Shown: one piece after another, positions 1-11,659 of the stretch
Numbering within the stretch: position 1 is the stretch's first letter
How the letters are laid out: each line of letters opens with the position of its first letter
Source of the DNA: Cyclina sinensis
Lineage: Eukaryota; Mollusca; Bivalvia; Venerida; Veneridae
Length of the DNA: 64,000 bases
Reading direction: 5' to 3'
NCBI GenBank assembly: GCA_012932295.1
Contig: JAAONU010000004.1
Coordinates: forward strand, 10,354,630-10,418,629
The notes under the pieces: generated by a model
Database searches by the model: none
What the model was told of the DNA's origin: nothing
Seen by the model: only the letters and a program-made list of their open reading frames with translations
Made by a program: the position numbers and the translations under genes

Positions 1-1400
1 AATTTACGCATTCATTGTTTACGGTACAACCTTAACTTCCATTTGTTATTATATTCCTTACATATATTAAGTATCAACACAAAACTAAAGACACAAATAT
101 TTGTAAAAATATCTTCTTAAAGTAGATTTTCCATTTTAACGGTGAATAGCCATGTTTTTATAATACTTACTTACCATAAGTAGTTTTAAATTTTCCGGCT
201 AAAGTGTGTTATTGTGTTTCATGTTGTAAGTAATTAACAAAATCGTCATTCAGTTTATTTTGTTAACCCTTTTCGGAAAACATTTCTATTGACATATCCT
301 TGACAATTTCTAATATTTACCTGTAATTTCCGCTGGACAGGTTAATTTATAATTACAGGTAAAGTTTAAAGGGTTAGCTAAATCCTGAAGAGAACTACAT
401 GTAGTCTGTTATGAAGGCCACTGTTCTATTGATATTTGTGTCAGTACTCAAACCACGAAACACAAGTAATTCTTAAATCATGATTTCGAAAACGTAATAT
501 AAATCTTCAAAATTCCACCAAAATCTATAAATTCCGGCTTTTATGTTTCCGAGAAAGAAAACAACAACAACAACGGAACTGCAGCGTTGTCCGGTTGTTG
601 CGACGGAAATAAGAGTGGATGAGATGAAATGTGACCAGACAAGTTGGCTTCCTTTAAAAAGTAAGCCAAAGAGAGGTCAGCAGCTGTCGTCACTGAAAGA
701 ATGAATCTACTTGTTTCCAAGATCATTTTGAATTTTTTAAACGTTCTGTGACTTAAATTAATATAAAAACTAGTAACCTAACTATTATTAATAGTTAATA
801 CCTTATTAGGCAAAATGACCGAAACTGACTATAATTTAGTTATTTCAATTTTTTTTATGGTGGCGTATCTACCATTTAAATAAATGAAACAAATTAAGAT
901 AACCTTATGTATTTCATACCTTGTAGAATCTTGGGGATCTTCTTATAAGCCCCTAAGGCTTTACTCCCCCCTCTTTTACAACAATGCATGTAGTTGTTGA
1001 AGCCAGAACTCCCATGTTAAGCTGCTGCTTTTTTAGACTCATTAAGTTTTGTTTTCCCTTTCAAGCTTTTATTACACCTTTCTTAGTCCAAATATTTTAC
1101 ATAATAATCAGCGATAGTATCTGTTAAGCTGGACTAAATATTAAAAGGGCGTAAATTTGATCCAAATCGAGGAAATGGACTTGTCAAAAATGCTCTGAAA
1201 TTCGTAAAAAATATTTACCATTTTTTCATGACCATGGCTAAATATTAATTTGTTCAACAGGCTGATGAGTTTTTCAGAAAAAAATGCATTTTAGAATTTG
1301 TAGTTTTTTAAAAGTAGCATGCATTATAAGAAATGCATCCCTATAATTGTATTTTTTGTGTTTAGTTAAGGGAATACAAAATTATTCTGTACGTTCTGTT
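1..1400. other. AT-rich DNA without a gene
   Basis: No reading frame here has coding character, and I see no RNA gene or long repeat. The only open frames are about 60 codons long and unremarkable in an AT-rich sequence. Confidence 0.6.
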
Positions 1401-1452
1401 CATAATGGGCCGTTTTAACCATGGGCCGTTTTAACCATTGGCCGTTTTGACC
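1401..1452. repeat. Short tandem repeat, three copies of a GGCCGTTTTAACC-like unit
   Basis: The 16-bp phrase GGGCCGTTTTAACCAT occurs three times in tandem, the last copy diverged. It looks like the subrepeats found at the ends of the inverted-repeat element at 37952-39105, but the sequence is different and no inverted partner was found. Confidence 0.55.
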
Positions 1453-1590
1453 CGATGTTAAATTTTTGTTTAGTTTAAATAAATTCGTATTATGATTCGG
1501 AGCATGCGCATAACTATCTTTGTAGACTGGTTTTCACGATTTTAGGCTTAATATGAGATCATTAACTAACATTTGATACGCAAAAATGGA

Positions 1591-3957
1591 ATGAACGTGA
1601 AGTTGGCACATAGATCGAAGCTCTACATCCAGCTCTGCAATCTTATATCAATGCAGAGCTGGGTCGCAGCTCTACATCCAGCTCTGCAATCTTATATCAC
1701 TGCAGAGCTGGGTCGCAGCTCTACATCCAGCTCTGCAATCTTATATCATTGCAGAGCTGGTTCGCAGCTCTACATCCAGCTCTGCGATCTTATATCATTG
1801 CAGAGCTGGGTCGCAGCTCTACATCCAGCTCTGCAATCTTATAATTGCAGAGCTGGGTCGCAGCTCTACATCTAGCTCTGCAATCTTATATCATTGCAGA
1901 GCTGGGTCGCAGATCTACATCCAGCTCTGCAATCTTATATCATTGCATAGTCCTAGACTTACATCCAGCTATGCAATCTTATATAATTACAGACCTACAT
2001 CCAGCTCTGCAATCTTATATCATTGCAGAGCTGGGTCGCAGCTCTACACCCAGCTCTGCAATCTAATATCATTGCATAGCTGGGTCGTAGATCTACATCT
2101 AGCTCTGAAATCTTATATCATTGCAGAGCTGGGTCGCAGCCTTACATCCAGCTCTGCAATCTTATGTCATTGCAGAGCTGGGTCGCAGCCTTACATCCAG
2201 CTATGCAATCTTATATAATTACAGACCTACATCCAGCTCTGCAATCTTATATCATTGCAGAGCTGGGTCGCAGCTCTACATTCAGCTCTGCGATCTTATA
2301 TCATTGCAGAGCTGGGTCGCAGCTCTACATCCAGCTCTGCAATCTTATAATTGCAGAGCTTGGTCGCAGCTCTACATCTAGCTCTGAAATCTTATATCAT
2401 TGCAGAGCTGGGTCGCAGCTCGACATCCAGCTCTGCAATCTTATAATTGCAGAGCTTGATCGCAGCTCTACATCTAGCTCTGCAATCTTATATCATTGCA
2501 CAGCTGGGTCGCAGACTTACATCCAGCTATGCAATCTTATATAATTACAGAACTACATCCAGCTCTGCAATCTTATATTATTGCAGAGCTGGGTCGCAGA
2601 CTTACATCCAGCTATGCAATCTTATATAATTACAGAACTACATCCAGCTCTGCAATGATATTAGATTGCAGAGCTGGATGTAGAGCTGCAACCCAGTTCT
2701 GCAATGATATAAGATTGCAGAGCTGGATGTAGAGCTGCGACCCAGCTCTGCAATGATATAAGATTGCAGAGCTAGATGTAGATCTACGACCCAGCTCTGC
2801 AATGATATAAGATTGCGGAGCTGGGTGTAAGTCTGCGACCCAGGTCTGCAATGATATAAGATTGCAGAGCTGGATGTAGAGCTGCGACCCAGCTCTGCAA
2901 TGATATAAGATTGCAGAGCTAGATGTAGATCTACGAGACAGCTCTGCAATGATATAAGTTTGCGGAGCTAGATGTAAATCTACGACCCAGCTCTGCAATT
3001 ATATAAGATTGCAGAGCTGGATGTAGGGCAGCGACCCAGCTCTGCAATGATATAAGATTGCAGAGCTAGATGTAGAGCTGCGACCCAGGTCTGCAATGAT
3101 ATAAAATTGCAGAGCTTGATGTTTAGCTGCGACCAAGCTCTGCAATGATATAAGATTGAAGAGCTGGATGTAGAGCTGCGACCCAGCTCTGCAATGATAT
3201 AAGATTGCAGAGCTGGATGTAGAGCTGCGACCCAGCTGTGCAGAGCTGGATGTAGAGCTGCGACCTAGGTCTGTAATTATATGAGATTGCATAGTTGGAT
3301 TTAAGTCTGCGACCCAGCTCTGCAATGTTATAAGATTGCAGAGCTAGATGTAGATCTACGAGACAGCTCTGCAATGATATAAGTTTGCGGAGCTAGATGT
3401 AAATCTACGACCCAGCTCTGCAATGATATAAGATTGCAGAGCTGGATGTAGGGCAGCGACCCAGCTCTGCAATGATATAAGATTGCAGAGCTAGATGTAG
3501 AGCTGCGACCCAGGTCTGCAATGATATAAAATTGCAGAGCTTGATGTTTAGCTGCGACCAAGCTCTGCAATGATATAAGATTGAAGAGCTGGATGTAGAG
3601 CTGCGACCCAGCTCTGCAATGATATAAGATTGCAGAGCTGGATGTAGAGCTGCGACCCAGCTGTGCAGAGCTGGATGTAGAGCTGCGACCTAGGTCTGTA
3701 ATTATATGAGATTGCATAGTTGGATTTAAGTCTGCGACCCAGCTCTGCAATGATATAAGTTTGCTGAGCTGGATGTAGATCTACGACCCAGCTCTGCAAT
3801 GATATAAGATCGCAGAGCTGGATGTATAGCTGCGACCCAGCTCTGCAATGATATAAGATTGCAGAGCTGGATGTAGAGCATCGACCCAGCTCTGCAATGA
3901 TATAAGATCGCAGAGCTAGATGTAGAGCTGCGATCTATGTGCCAACTTCACGTTCAT
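1591..3957. mobile_element. Foldback-like element of 49-bp tandem units in two opposed arrays
   Basis: The ends are a perfect 27-bp inverted repeat (1591-1617 and 3931-3957). Inside, a unit of about 49 bp is repeated roughly 21 times in one orientation up to about 2655, then about 26 times in the reverse orientation. Each unit itself contains a 10-bp inverted repeat (GCAGAGCTGG and CCAGCTCTGC). Long inverted terminal repeats made of short tandem units are the hallmark of foldback (FB) transposons. A 3-bp direct repeat GGA flanks the ends, which is weak evidence for a target duplication. The many overlapping reading frames inside are repeat artefacts. An alternative is a satellite array that underwent inversion, but the unique terminal 27 bp favours an element. 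Confidence 0.8.
2905..3750. repeat. 425-bp direct duplication inside the foldback right arm
   Basis: The segment around 2905-3325 recurs at about 3330-3750 with an offset of 425 bp. The same irregular units appear in the same order in both copies, including the unit truncated to 'cccagctgtgcagagctgg', so this is a recent higher-order duplication rather than independent drift of single 49-bp units. Confidence 0.75.
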
Positions 3958-3988
3958 GGATGCCTCCAGCAATTAAAGCCAACACTGT

Positions 3989-4010
3989 GGAGAGGTCTGA
4001 TGACCTCTCC
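3989..4010. other. Perfect 9-bp stem-loop followed by AATAAA
   Basis: GGAGAGGTC and GACCTCTCC form a 9-bp stem with a four-base loop, and AATAAA follows at once. It sits just outside the foldback element. It does not match the histone 3' stem-loop consensus. Its role is unknown. Confidence 0.5.
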
Positions 4011-4254
4011 AATAAACATTAAATCATTAATTTTCGCTACCTTTTGATGTAACCTTACGAAGAGATTTCATTTTAAACTAATTTTTATACAAAATTTCCT
4101 ATCAAAAACAATTCTGAAGAAACATCAAGTATAGAAGAACAAACAGGGAGGGAAGAAGCAGAATTTTTCATCAATAGTGTATACGGGTTCTCTCCCTTGC
4201 TATTCGAGTTATCCAAATGACCCATGCCTCCAGAACAGAGGAGATACGTTTATT

Positions 4255-4480
4255 TTAAACTGTGGTGGATGGCACAAGCAAGGTAAGAAAGCATTCCATT
4301 CCAGAAAACTCCGCATAGCGTATAGCGATGATACATTGGCCCCAGTTTAACATTTCATCCAAAAGGCAATTAGTAATGTTTGTGGTGGTGGAGCGTGGGA
4401 TCGAACACGCGAACCCTGTAGTACAAGTCCCATGCATAACCTGTAGGCCACTGACCTGCCGCCGGCCAAAGTTCGTCTGA
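4255..4480 (-). repeat. tRNA-headed SINE, minus strand
   Basis: Read on the minus strand, a tRNA-like head with a B-box-like phrase (the reverse complement of 'gggatcgaacacgcgaacc') is followed by a body that includes 'ggaatgctttcttacc'. The same body occurs in the SINEs at 10289, 11385 and 20598. Confidence 0.6.
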
Positions 4481-4584
4481 CATCCAGTTATTTGTGCAAG
4501 GACATACATAGAGCAGGTGTTGGGAATCTGTCTAGAAAATTTAAGTCGAGTAATCATTCCACATAGATGGCTTTTATTGATGAA

Positions 4585-4750
4585 GTTTTGCTTTTATCGA
4601 CAGGTCTTTGGCTCAGCATTCGGCACGAATACTGGTCTGAACCCAGGAAGCTGTCATCGAACAAGATAATTATAAATAGATAAATAAAAATATAATTTGA
4701 AAAATAAAACTTGTTTCCAGATCGATTTAAAATAAATAAGTTTAAACTGA
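4585..4750 (+). repeat. SINE 3' part (second family)
   Basis: The phrase 'actggtctgaacccaggaag' followed by 'tcatcgaacaag' and a tail ending 'aaaataaataagtttaaac' recurs at 5530-5735, 35410-35570 (reverse) and 42975-43150. This copy lacks a clear tRNA-like head. Confidence 0.55.
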
Positions 4751-5306
4751 ATCAATTTAATTTAGATAGTATGCGTACCCATATGAATATATGTTTGTGT
4801 ACAGCCGCATCTCGTAAAACCAAATATAAAACAGTTGCATTTACTGTTTTGGAAGCCAAAGCTAACGTTGCACTATTGCTTTCCGAAGTTATGTGTGTCT
4901 GGTCCAAAATACTGTGTTAGTCTAGCAGGCGAATTACCTGTCCATTTTATGGCCCGCCAGCTGTTTTCGAACATTTGAAAGGTTACTTAAGTAAATATAA
5001 TGTAATCTTGAAATCTATGTTTTAATTTGAAACGCTTGTCAAAAACATGGCACATATTCAATTATAGTAATATATTGACCGTTTATATTGAAGATTATGT
5101 TTTACTTGCTTTAGCACTGAGAGTATGAAATGAATGTGTAACATGTATTGTATTCTGTGTTTAATCTATTGTTTAAGAAGGCCATATTGTAAATAAGGTC
5201 TATATATGTTTCACGTATAACCTAAATGTCACCTTCTTTAAATTAAAGATCTTCAACTTCAACTTATTACTGCCAAAAGTCAATATTGACTATACTGGGC
5301 AGGCGA

Positions 5307-5362
5307 GATGTAATTATTATTATTATTATTATTATCATCATCATCATCATCATTATTATTAT
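5307..5362. repeat. (ATT/ATC)n microsatellite
   Basis: An uninterrupted run of ATT changes to ATC and back to ATT over about 55 bp. Simple repeat with no other feature. Confidence 0.9.
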
Positions 5363-5529
5363 TTCCATACCTGGCAATGTATTAACCCCTTTTTATGGTA
5401 TTAAACCGTGTATTTATTTCATTTCTTTTACTGATCATTTTGTTAGGTTCACAGCTTTGTTTTGATCTTTTAACGTTTTCCAAGAATATTTCAATTCTGT
5501 AGGCATAAAGCAAATGTAGCTAGAAGGAA

Positions 5530-5735
5530 AAGTGGTCGAGAGGGTAGAGCGCCGGACTGCCGATCCAGTAGTCACTGTTTCGAATTTCATCAGCTGTGAT
5601 TCTCTCGGAACTACTACTGGTTTGAATCAAGGAAACAGTTATCGAGTAAACGAATCACAGTTTCACAGTAAACGAATCACAGTTTCAAAAACTTGTCTCC
5701 CAATCGATGCAAAATAAATAGGTTTAAACTACCGA
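5530..5735 (+). repeat. tRNA-headed SINE (second family)
   Basis: The head 'gtggtcgagagggtagagcg' resembles a tRNA D-arm or A box, and a degenerate B box follows. The body carries 'ctactggtttgaatcaagga' and the tail ends 'aaataaataggtttaaac', as in the copy at 4585. A small direct duplication of 'agtaaacgaatcacagtttc' lies near the 3' end. Confidence 0.6.
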
Positions 5736-5844
5736 CCCCTTCAAGCGAAATGTCATTACGAGGCTCCGGAACGGAAGTTTTGCAAAATCCATTTACTTTC
5801 ACATTCAGATCAGGAGGAAGTGCTCGGTTCTATGGATTAGACTC

Positions 5845-6345
5845 ACTGTAGCCTAATTTATTATGCTTAAACTGTTGAACTGCTTTTACAGATCTGATAT
5901 TTATAGTTGTTCAATTTAAACTGCATATAACTGAGCGGAAATCTCGCAGAAGGAACACCTCGGGTAATTTCTTATGCAACAATCACATGACTGCCTTCAT
6001 CACCGAGGAATTCTGAATGCCAAACTTAAATAAAATGGCGGATATACAGATACAAAACAAGTGTTTCTCTTTATACTTATATTACCTGTGTTTTTTTCTT
6101 AGGTGAAAGGGACTGGTATGATTAAAATTATCATATTTTATCTTAACGTCATCCTTTTTGTTGTAAACTACAAAATATTGAACAAACGAGCGATAAATAT
6201 GTGCCCAACCGCATACGATTGGGCGAATCCGCGTAAGCAGACGCACGCCAGATCAAAATGAGACGTAGAAGGTGAACAACTATAAAATGTCAACCTATAA
6301 AATCGGTTCACCTTCGGAGGTAAAATAGTGAGACAAAGACTCACT
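5845..6345. repeat. Dispersed repeat shared with 23797-23960
   Basis: Two blocks here recur at 23797-23960 with many substitutions: 'ttatgcttaaa...gctttta.agatct.atattt' and 'taaaatcggttcac.ttcgga'. The middle part (about 5925-6285) is absent from the second copy. No coding potential; family unknown. Confidence 0.5.
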
Positions 6346-7859
6346 GCATCAAAACACAGGGCGTTACAAGCCAGCGATCATAACCAGTAATGCCATTACC
6401 AGCAATGGTGTGTCAGAACCTACCAGCGGGGATTCAAAGACGAAGACAAAATTCTTGTATCATTGAAAACATAACTCGTCAAAACATTTCAACTTTTATC
6501 ATCATATATTTTAACAGATCTAATAAAATTACAAAATGTAACGGTGAAGTTGTAACAATTCTGCCTTGTGATGAAACATGTGTCTTTATGATGTTTGAAA
6601 GTTTATAGTGCGACATAGAATGACATGAACTAATACATAACTTTGAGTGAATAAATGGGATGGGAAAATGATTTTGCTAACTCTATTGCTACATGGAGTG
6701 AAAGATACGTGTACATACTATATAGGTCAGTTCGCATAAAATCGGTCATTTCTGGACTTTTTCGTGACATGTCACCCAATACAACACTCAACTTCTATAC
6801 AGATTTACTTCTCCTAATCAGTTTAGTGATATGGTGAATCCTAAACCCACCATTATTCGAAATATTACAGCCTTCATTACCCTTAAATTTGAAATACCAT
6901 AAAGAGACTTTATATGTTATAATTATCTCATGTGATTAATTATTCATTATGTATCACAAAAAAATAACAAGATATTGTATTGTATAAGTTACGAAATAAA
7001 ATTTCTGTTCTGTTCTGTTATTCCCCATGCAGAATATGTTCCACTATGCACACCGATGGAGGGAAAACGGACAATTTCGTCGAGGGCACATTACTCTGTG
7101 TCGAAGGCTTACAATTGAACGTTCTTGAAAATATATATATTCTCAAAAGGTCTAGTGAACAAATTGTACACGAAAAAGGCATAGTTACAAGCTCCGACTA
7201 AAAAGGCCCCAAAAATGTTAGGTATACATACCTTTCTTAAGACTGATAGAGTAAGTACAGTATACATATAACTAATCCTTGTATTGACCCATGATGTAAT
7301 GAGAAGGAACGTATAATGTCAAATATATCGTAAACAATTGCTATTTACTATAAAAACATTTTGCACTTTTATTTTATTCAGGAAGTTTGACTGCCTTCAG
7401 TACGTCTGTTGTAAACTTGCATGTGTTAAACTTTAAGCGCGTCTTATTCTGACAGTAATTCAAAAGAGGTCTGTAAAGTTCATAAGCTATTTTACATTTG
7501 AGGAAAAAAGATTCAAAATGAAGATTTCAAATGTTCAGTACCTGAAATGAATGAATTGTTAAACCACGTTTATCACAGAAATGCTTTATATTTTAGACTA
7601 GTTAGAAGTTTTTTACATTTGTCATCGTAAGAATGTCGATACCAAAAACATTTTAGAAAAATGTATCAAAATTTATCTTTAAGCCCAAGCACTTATATAT
7701 AAACTACATGTAGGGATACACTTTCTAGTCTGAAGGAGTAGTCGCTCACGATCTGAGCCGCTACAACTGTGAAGCTAAAGATGAATCGTATTTACTCGAC
7801 GACATTTCTCGCGAACAACCTCTTTTTCATAGAAAATGCCTTAAAGGTTCTTTATCCAG
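6346..7859. other. Stretch without recognised genes
   Basis: AT-rich DNA with only short frames. It should contain the 3' UTR of the minus-strand gene at 7860-9248. The nearest clear minus-strand AATAAA motifs lie about 490 nt past its stop, at 7368-7378. Confidence 0.5.
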
Positions 7860-9248
7860 TCATTTGTTGTATTTATTTAGCCATTCGGAACATTTTTCAA
7901 TGGCGCGCTGCCGGATATCCGGTGGAGGCGTCTCCGATTCCCTCTCTTCCACTACTTGCATGTCATTGTATCTACTGTCAAAACCAGGTGGAGTTATTTC
8001 AAATGTATCTTGTGCAATATCATACTTGCCTATACCCGGAAGCCGGTAGGACGAATTTCGAATATTGCTACGGTCACGTGCACTTCCATTTTGAATTTCC
8101 GGAAGTCTTTTAGTGTCGTCTGGTAAAGTTCCACCTGACGAATGACAGGAATCGTTGTCTTCTGCAGAATTACGTTCACATAAATTTACGCCATCACTTT
8201 GTAGGTCCTCTAAGCACTGTGAAGCGTTTTCTAGCACTTTACTGACATCAAAGGAATCTTTCGCTTTCTTTGGTGTCACCCATGTTCTCATACACCTCCG
8301 CCCACGGCTTGGTATAAAATTCATGTCTGATCTTTGCGTCCTTCCCGGAGTTGAATGGTTCATCTCATGAATTGTTTCCGTTATTGCGTGTTTTGCTTCT
8401 TCCGACATGGGTGTGAACATTTTCGCATTCCTGTTAGCACTTTTACTCCTAGATAATAATAAACGTTTCTGATTCGATTTTTCTTGCGTCTTAGACTGGA
8501 TTTTAGCAGGGCAGGATTTTGAAGTCACCTTACTCGTCCTGCTAACCGATGTTTTTAAGTTTCTTCTGCAATATTTATTTATATTCAATTTATCACTGTC
8601 GCCTGTAACAGCTTTATCGGTACTGATAACACACGTGTCGCGATTGTTAACTTCCGGTGTGTCTATTTCCTCATTTGGTCTATTTTGAGAAACATTATCA
8701 TTTTCAGCCTCCGAATCGGATTCTCTTTCAAGTTCTATAGACAGAACGTCATTTAATGCATCCACTTCGTTCAAGGTTTGGTCTAAGTTTTGACTGAGTT
8801 TTGGTGACGACGACCCGCATTTTTCATTTTCTTCACTGTTATTAACACTTTCTTTGTCGGACAGTATTGCATTCGTATTAAACAAATATTGATTTTGCTC
8901 TGACAGTTTTTCATTTTCTGTAGATACATTACCGGCTTCATTGTTGCTGTTTATTTCACCTGCCTTGGTAGTTGATTTTGATTTTAAATTATTTTTTTGG
9001 ATTGCCAAGTCTTTATAGCGTAACAACGCCTGGGACAAACGAGCGTCGTAAACGGTTCGCCCAACGCATGAGTTAAATCGTCCATAACCCACACTGGTGT
9101 TTTCTGCGATCTTTTTGTGCAGTTTTTGATATTTGTCCTCCAATGTTCTCATCCACTGAGGATAGCTTCCCCCACTCCCGTTCTTCCTATTGTGGTTGAC
9201 CTGGCTCATTCTAACAATGGCTCCCGTATTCTGGGATGCGCGTGTCAT
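7860..9248 (-). CDS. Single-exon gene, 462-aa basic and serine-rich protein of unknown function
   Basis: An uninterrupted 462-codon frame in AT-rich DNA is very unlikely by chance, so I treat it as a real gene. The first ATG has the context AAACATG; a second Met is codon 14. I do not recognise the family. From the N-terminus: a helical, charged segment with WMRTLEDKYQKLHKKI (about residues 33-48), a long acidic Asn/Ser-rich low-complexity stretch (about 85-205), a Lys/Arg/Ser-rich basic stretch (about 225-280), and a better-ordered C-terminus with TPPGF and a final AIEKCSEWLNKYNK helix. No signal peptide, membrane segment or enzyme motif is visible. The composition fits a nuclear or cytoskeleton-associated scaffold, but that is only a guess. 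Absence of introns could mean a retrogene or a last exon read as a whole gene; stops upstream were not fully excluded as intronic. Confidence 0.75.
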   Translation of the reverse strand: MTRASQNTGAIVRMSQVNHNRKNGSGGSYPQWMRTLEDKYQKLHKKIAENTSVGYGRFNSCVGRTVYDARLSQALLRYKDLAIQKNNLKSKSTTKAGEINSNNEAGNVSTENEKLSEQNQYLFNTNAILSDKESVNNSEENEKCGSSSPKLSQNLDQTLNEVDALNDVLSIELERESDSEAENDNVSQNRPNEEIDTPEVNNRDTCVISTDKAVTGDSDKLNINKYCRRNLKTSVSRTSKVTSKSCPAKIQSKTQEKSNQKRLLLSRSKSANRNAKMFTPMSEEAKHAITETIHEMNHSTPGRTQRSDMNFIPSRGRRCMRTWVTPKKAKDSFDVSKVLENASQCLEDLQSDGVNLCERNSAEDNDSCHSSGGTLPDDTKRLPEIQNGSARDRSNIRNSSYRLPGIGKYDIAQDTFEITPPGFDSRYNDMQVVEERESETPPPDIRQRAIEKCSEWLNKYNK

Positions 9249-9256
9249 GTTTGACT

Positions 9257-9264
9257 ACTTCCGG
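9257..9264 (-). promoter_or_regulatory. ETS-type motif upstream of the 462-aa gene
   Basis: CCGGAAGT on the minus strand ends 9 nt before the ATG at 9248. This octamer is a common core-promoter motif for ETS-family factors in animals. If used, the 5' UTR would be very short. Confidence 0.3.
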
Positions 9265-10284
9265 TTCCGCTTTTGTTTTTCTTGTTTCGGTCTAATCTTT
9301 TGAACGATATACATGTGTGCTGAAATAAATTTAAAAAGCAAATGAATTACTTATCGCTTTAAGAAATATGTCCTTTTTAATCAGATGAATCACTAAACAA
9401 ACAAAGACATTACTTCACACGATAATGGGAAAAATATATTTGATTGTTTTCTTTAAAATAAAGCATATCTATTTCTTATTTGCACGTACTATGTAAAATG
9501 TCCCCACAAAAAAGTCAAATAACATTGCAAAACACTAAACTATATACATGATTGACTTTAAACAGTTTCAAGTTGCAATAAACAATTCCGTCCTATTCAA
9601 AAGAAACTGATTACTCTATTCAAGTGTGTTACAAAATGAAATGCATGCGCCGTATATTTTCTTGACTTGTTTATATCGATAATATTGTTGATTTTTAGAT
9701 TAGGCCTCTTTGCTTTTCACCTGAGCCACCTTAATTTGTCTCAGAAAACCAGGCTATTAATCAAATATTCAACACAATTGCTTAGTAAGCAGTGTTTTGA
9801 AATTATTGTAAAAATTTTAATTTATCTTGTTCAGTATTGTTGATAGTTGATTTAAATTACGTCATTAGATATAAAAATATAAAAGAGCTATATTTATTTG
9901 TACCATTCTTTTTATACTTTAACTGGCTATATTTGCAAACGATCAAACAGGCTTTATTTACTTTTGGCTACTGGAATATTTCGTCCAAGGTAGAGAGAGC
10001 TTATTAAAGGTTTTAAATTATATCAATATTTGAATACAGGTCGCGATAAAATCCTGACTAAATAACTCATGTAGCCTTTCATAAATTATGCAGGCCAAAA
10101 CAAGGTAAGTGGAACAGATATAATTACGATTTTGGAAAGTTTCTGAATGGCTCAATGTTATTTTATTTATTCAAGCTTCACGCTGTATAAAGGAATATTT
10201 TCCCCGGTTTCCACGCCTATTGTCAAAACAGATGTCCTCTTTGACAACCTATCAATATAATTACACAACGGGGTCATACCAAAC
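9265..10284. other. Stretch without recognised features
   Basis: AT-rich unique-looking DNA upstream of the minus-strand gene. I see no gene, RNA or repeat. Confidence 0.5.
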
Positions 10285-10288
10285 GGAA

Positions 10289-10560
10289 GTATCAGTGGTA
10301 CAATGGTAACGCGCTGGACTGATAACTCAAGATTCGCGAGTTCGATCCCCCGCTTAACATCACTATCTGTCTTTCGGATGAGACGTTAAACTGAGACCCA
10401 ATGTATCAGTGCTATACACTGGGTATAAATAGAACTAGGAGTGCCTCAGGAATGGAATGCTTTCTGTAATTTGCATTATCCCTCATAACCTGAATTATTA
10501 AACTCTAAAGGGGACGTCGATTATATGGGCAACCAGTACCGACGATAAATAGACTCAGAA
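10289..10560 (+). repeat. tRNA-headed SINE (first family), near full length
   Basis: An A-box-like phrase 'agtggtacaatggtaacgcg' and a B-box-like 'gcgagttcgatcccc' form a tRNA-derived head. The body contains 'tttcggatgagacgttaaac', then 'tatcagtgctatacactg' and the 3' end 'accgacgataaatagactc'. Clear relatives in the window are at 20598 (plus), 11385, 33712 and 50675 (minus). Confidence 0.75.
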
Positions 10561-10570
10561 GAGATCAAAC

Positions 10571-11384
10571 ATCAGAACCTATATGATAAGTTCACTACTC
10601 ATGACAACTGAGTCTATTTCCATTCATTCCTGATCAAACCAGTATGCTTTGTGTAATATATAATTTCATAAAATATTAACTGTGTACTAGTATTTGATTA
10701 AATATTTATAGACATTTGTTAAGACTCAGTGGTTCACACTCTGTATACATCCGGTTGAAATACAATAACAACATAGCAACATAGTTGTTTCTTGCTTAAG
10801 ATAAGTTTTTAAGAGTAAGATTATTGATTTAATAATTTGGCTTATCACACAGAACAGCATCACAGAACGCTTTTGAAATCCACGTACACACATACCGTAC
10901 ATCTGCAACAAATTAAGAAAGCTTAACTGTTGTCACAGTAGGAACAGAGAAAGTATACATCGGAATTAGGTAGAAATATTACTGACTACTGTATAGCGAA
11001 GCCACACCCGTACTTAAAATTCTTTAAACTGAACCAGACATTTTCAAACCCAATTATAACTTCTGAAAAGAACATATTAATACGTACTGTTCACAGCTCT
11101 TTGCGGTTACAGACAATGAAACTGAAGCGCTCCACTACAATTTTGCCGTCTGCGCGTGGCCATCAAATATTCTAACTTTATCAGCTATCTTTTGCAAATT
11201 TTCATATGGCATGACGGAATTCTAATAATTAAGCTTCTCTGTAATTTCGTGACGTCGGGTCACTTATTTTTATTCCACGCAATTACCTGCAAAGAGATTC
11301 CTGGAAATAAATATGTTACATTGTCACGAAAACTGGTAATCTTGTAACTTCCAGTTCTTTACAGTATTCTGTGGCATGGACAAC
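10571..11384. other. Stretch without recognised features
   Basis: No gene or repeat is supported here; frames are at most about 63 codons. Confidence 0.5.
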
Positions 11385-11655
11385 GAATGGAGTCGGTACG
11401 GGTTACCTATATGACCGACGACCCAACCACCCAAACAGGATATAGTTATTTTAAGTTTTGAGGGAGAGTACAAGACACAGAAAGCATCCCAATTCAGAGA
11501 CACTAAATTCTTTTACCTGTTTGCTGTATAGCACTGTTACGTGGGACCGCGGTTTGAAGACAATCAATAGAGTAAGATGTGTGGCGTGGGATCGAGCTTG
11601 CGACCCCTGGATAACAAGTCCTGTGTGTTACCACTGGACTACTTATGCACCCTCT
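11385..11655 (-). repeat. tRNA-headed SINE (first family), minus strand
   Basis: On the minus strand the order is tRNA-like head (B box as the reverse complement of 'gggatcgagcttgcgacc'), body, then 'gatgctttctgtgtcttg' and 'gtcggtcatataggtaaccc'. It is the same family as the copy at 10289. Confidence 0.65.
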
Positions 11656-11659
11656 CTAC

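Noticed and set aside
1573..3799. Many overlapping frames of 60-140 codons with repeats such as LQSWVAALHPALQSY
   Set aside because: They are translations of the 49-bp units in all frames; 49 is not a multiple of 3, so the frames cycle through the same text. No start context, no unique sequence.
1591..3957. CRISPR-like array
   Set aside because: Units are contiguous without unique spacers, the two halves are inverted, and the DNA is eukaryotic.
4255..4557. 100-codon minus-strand frame
   Set aside because: It overlaps the SINE copy at 4255-4480 and has no other support.
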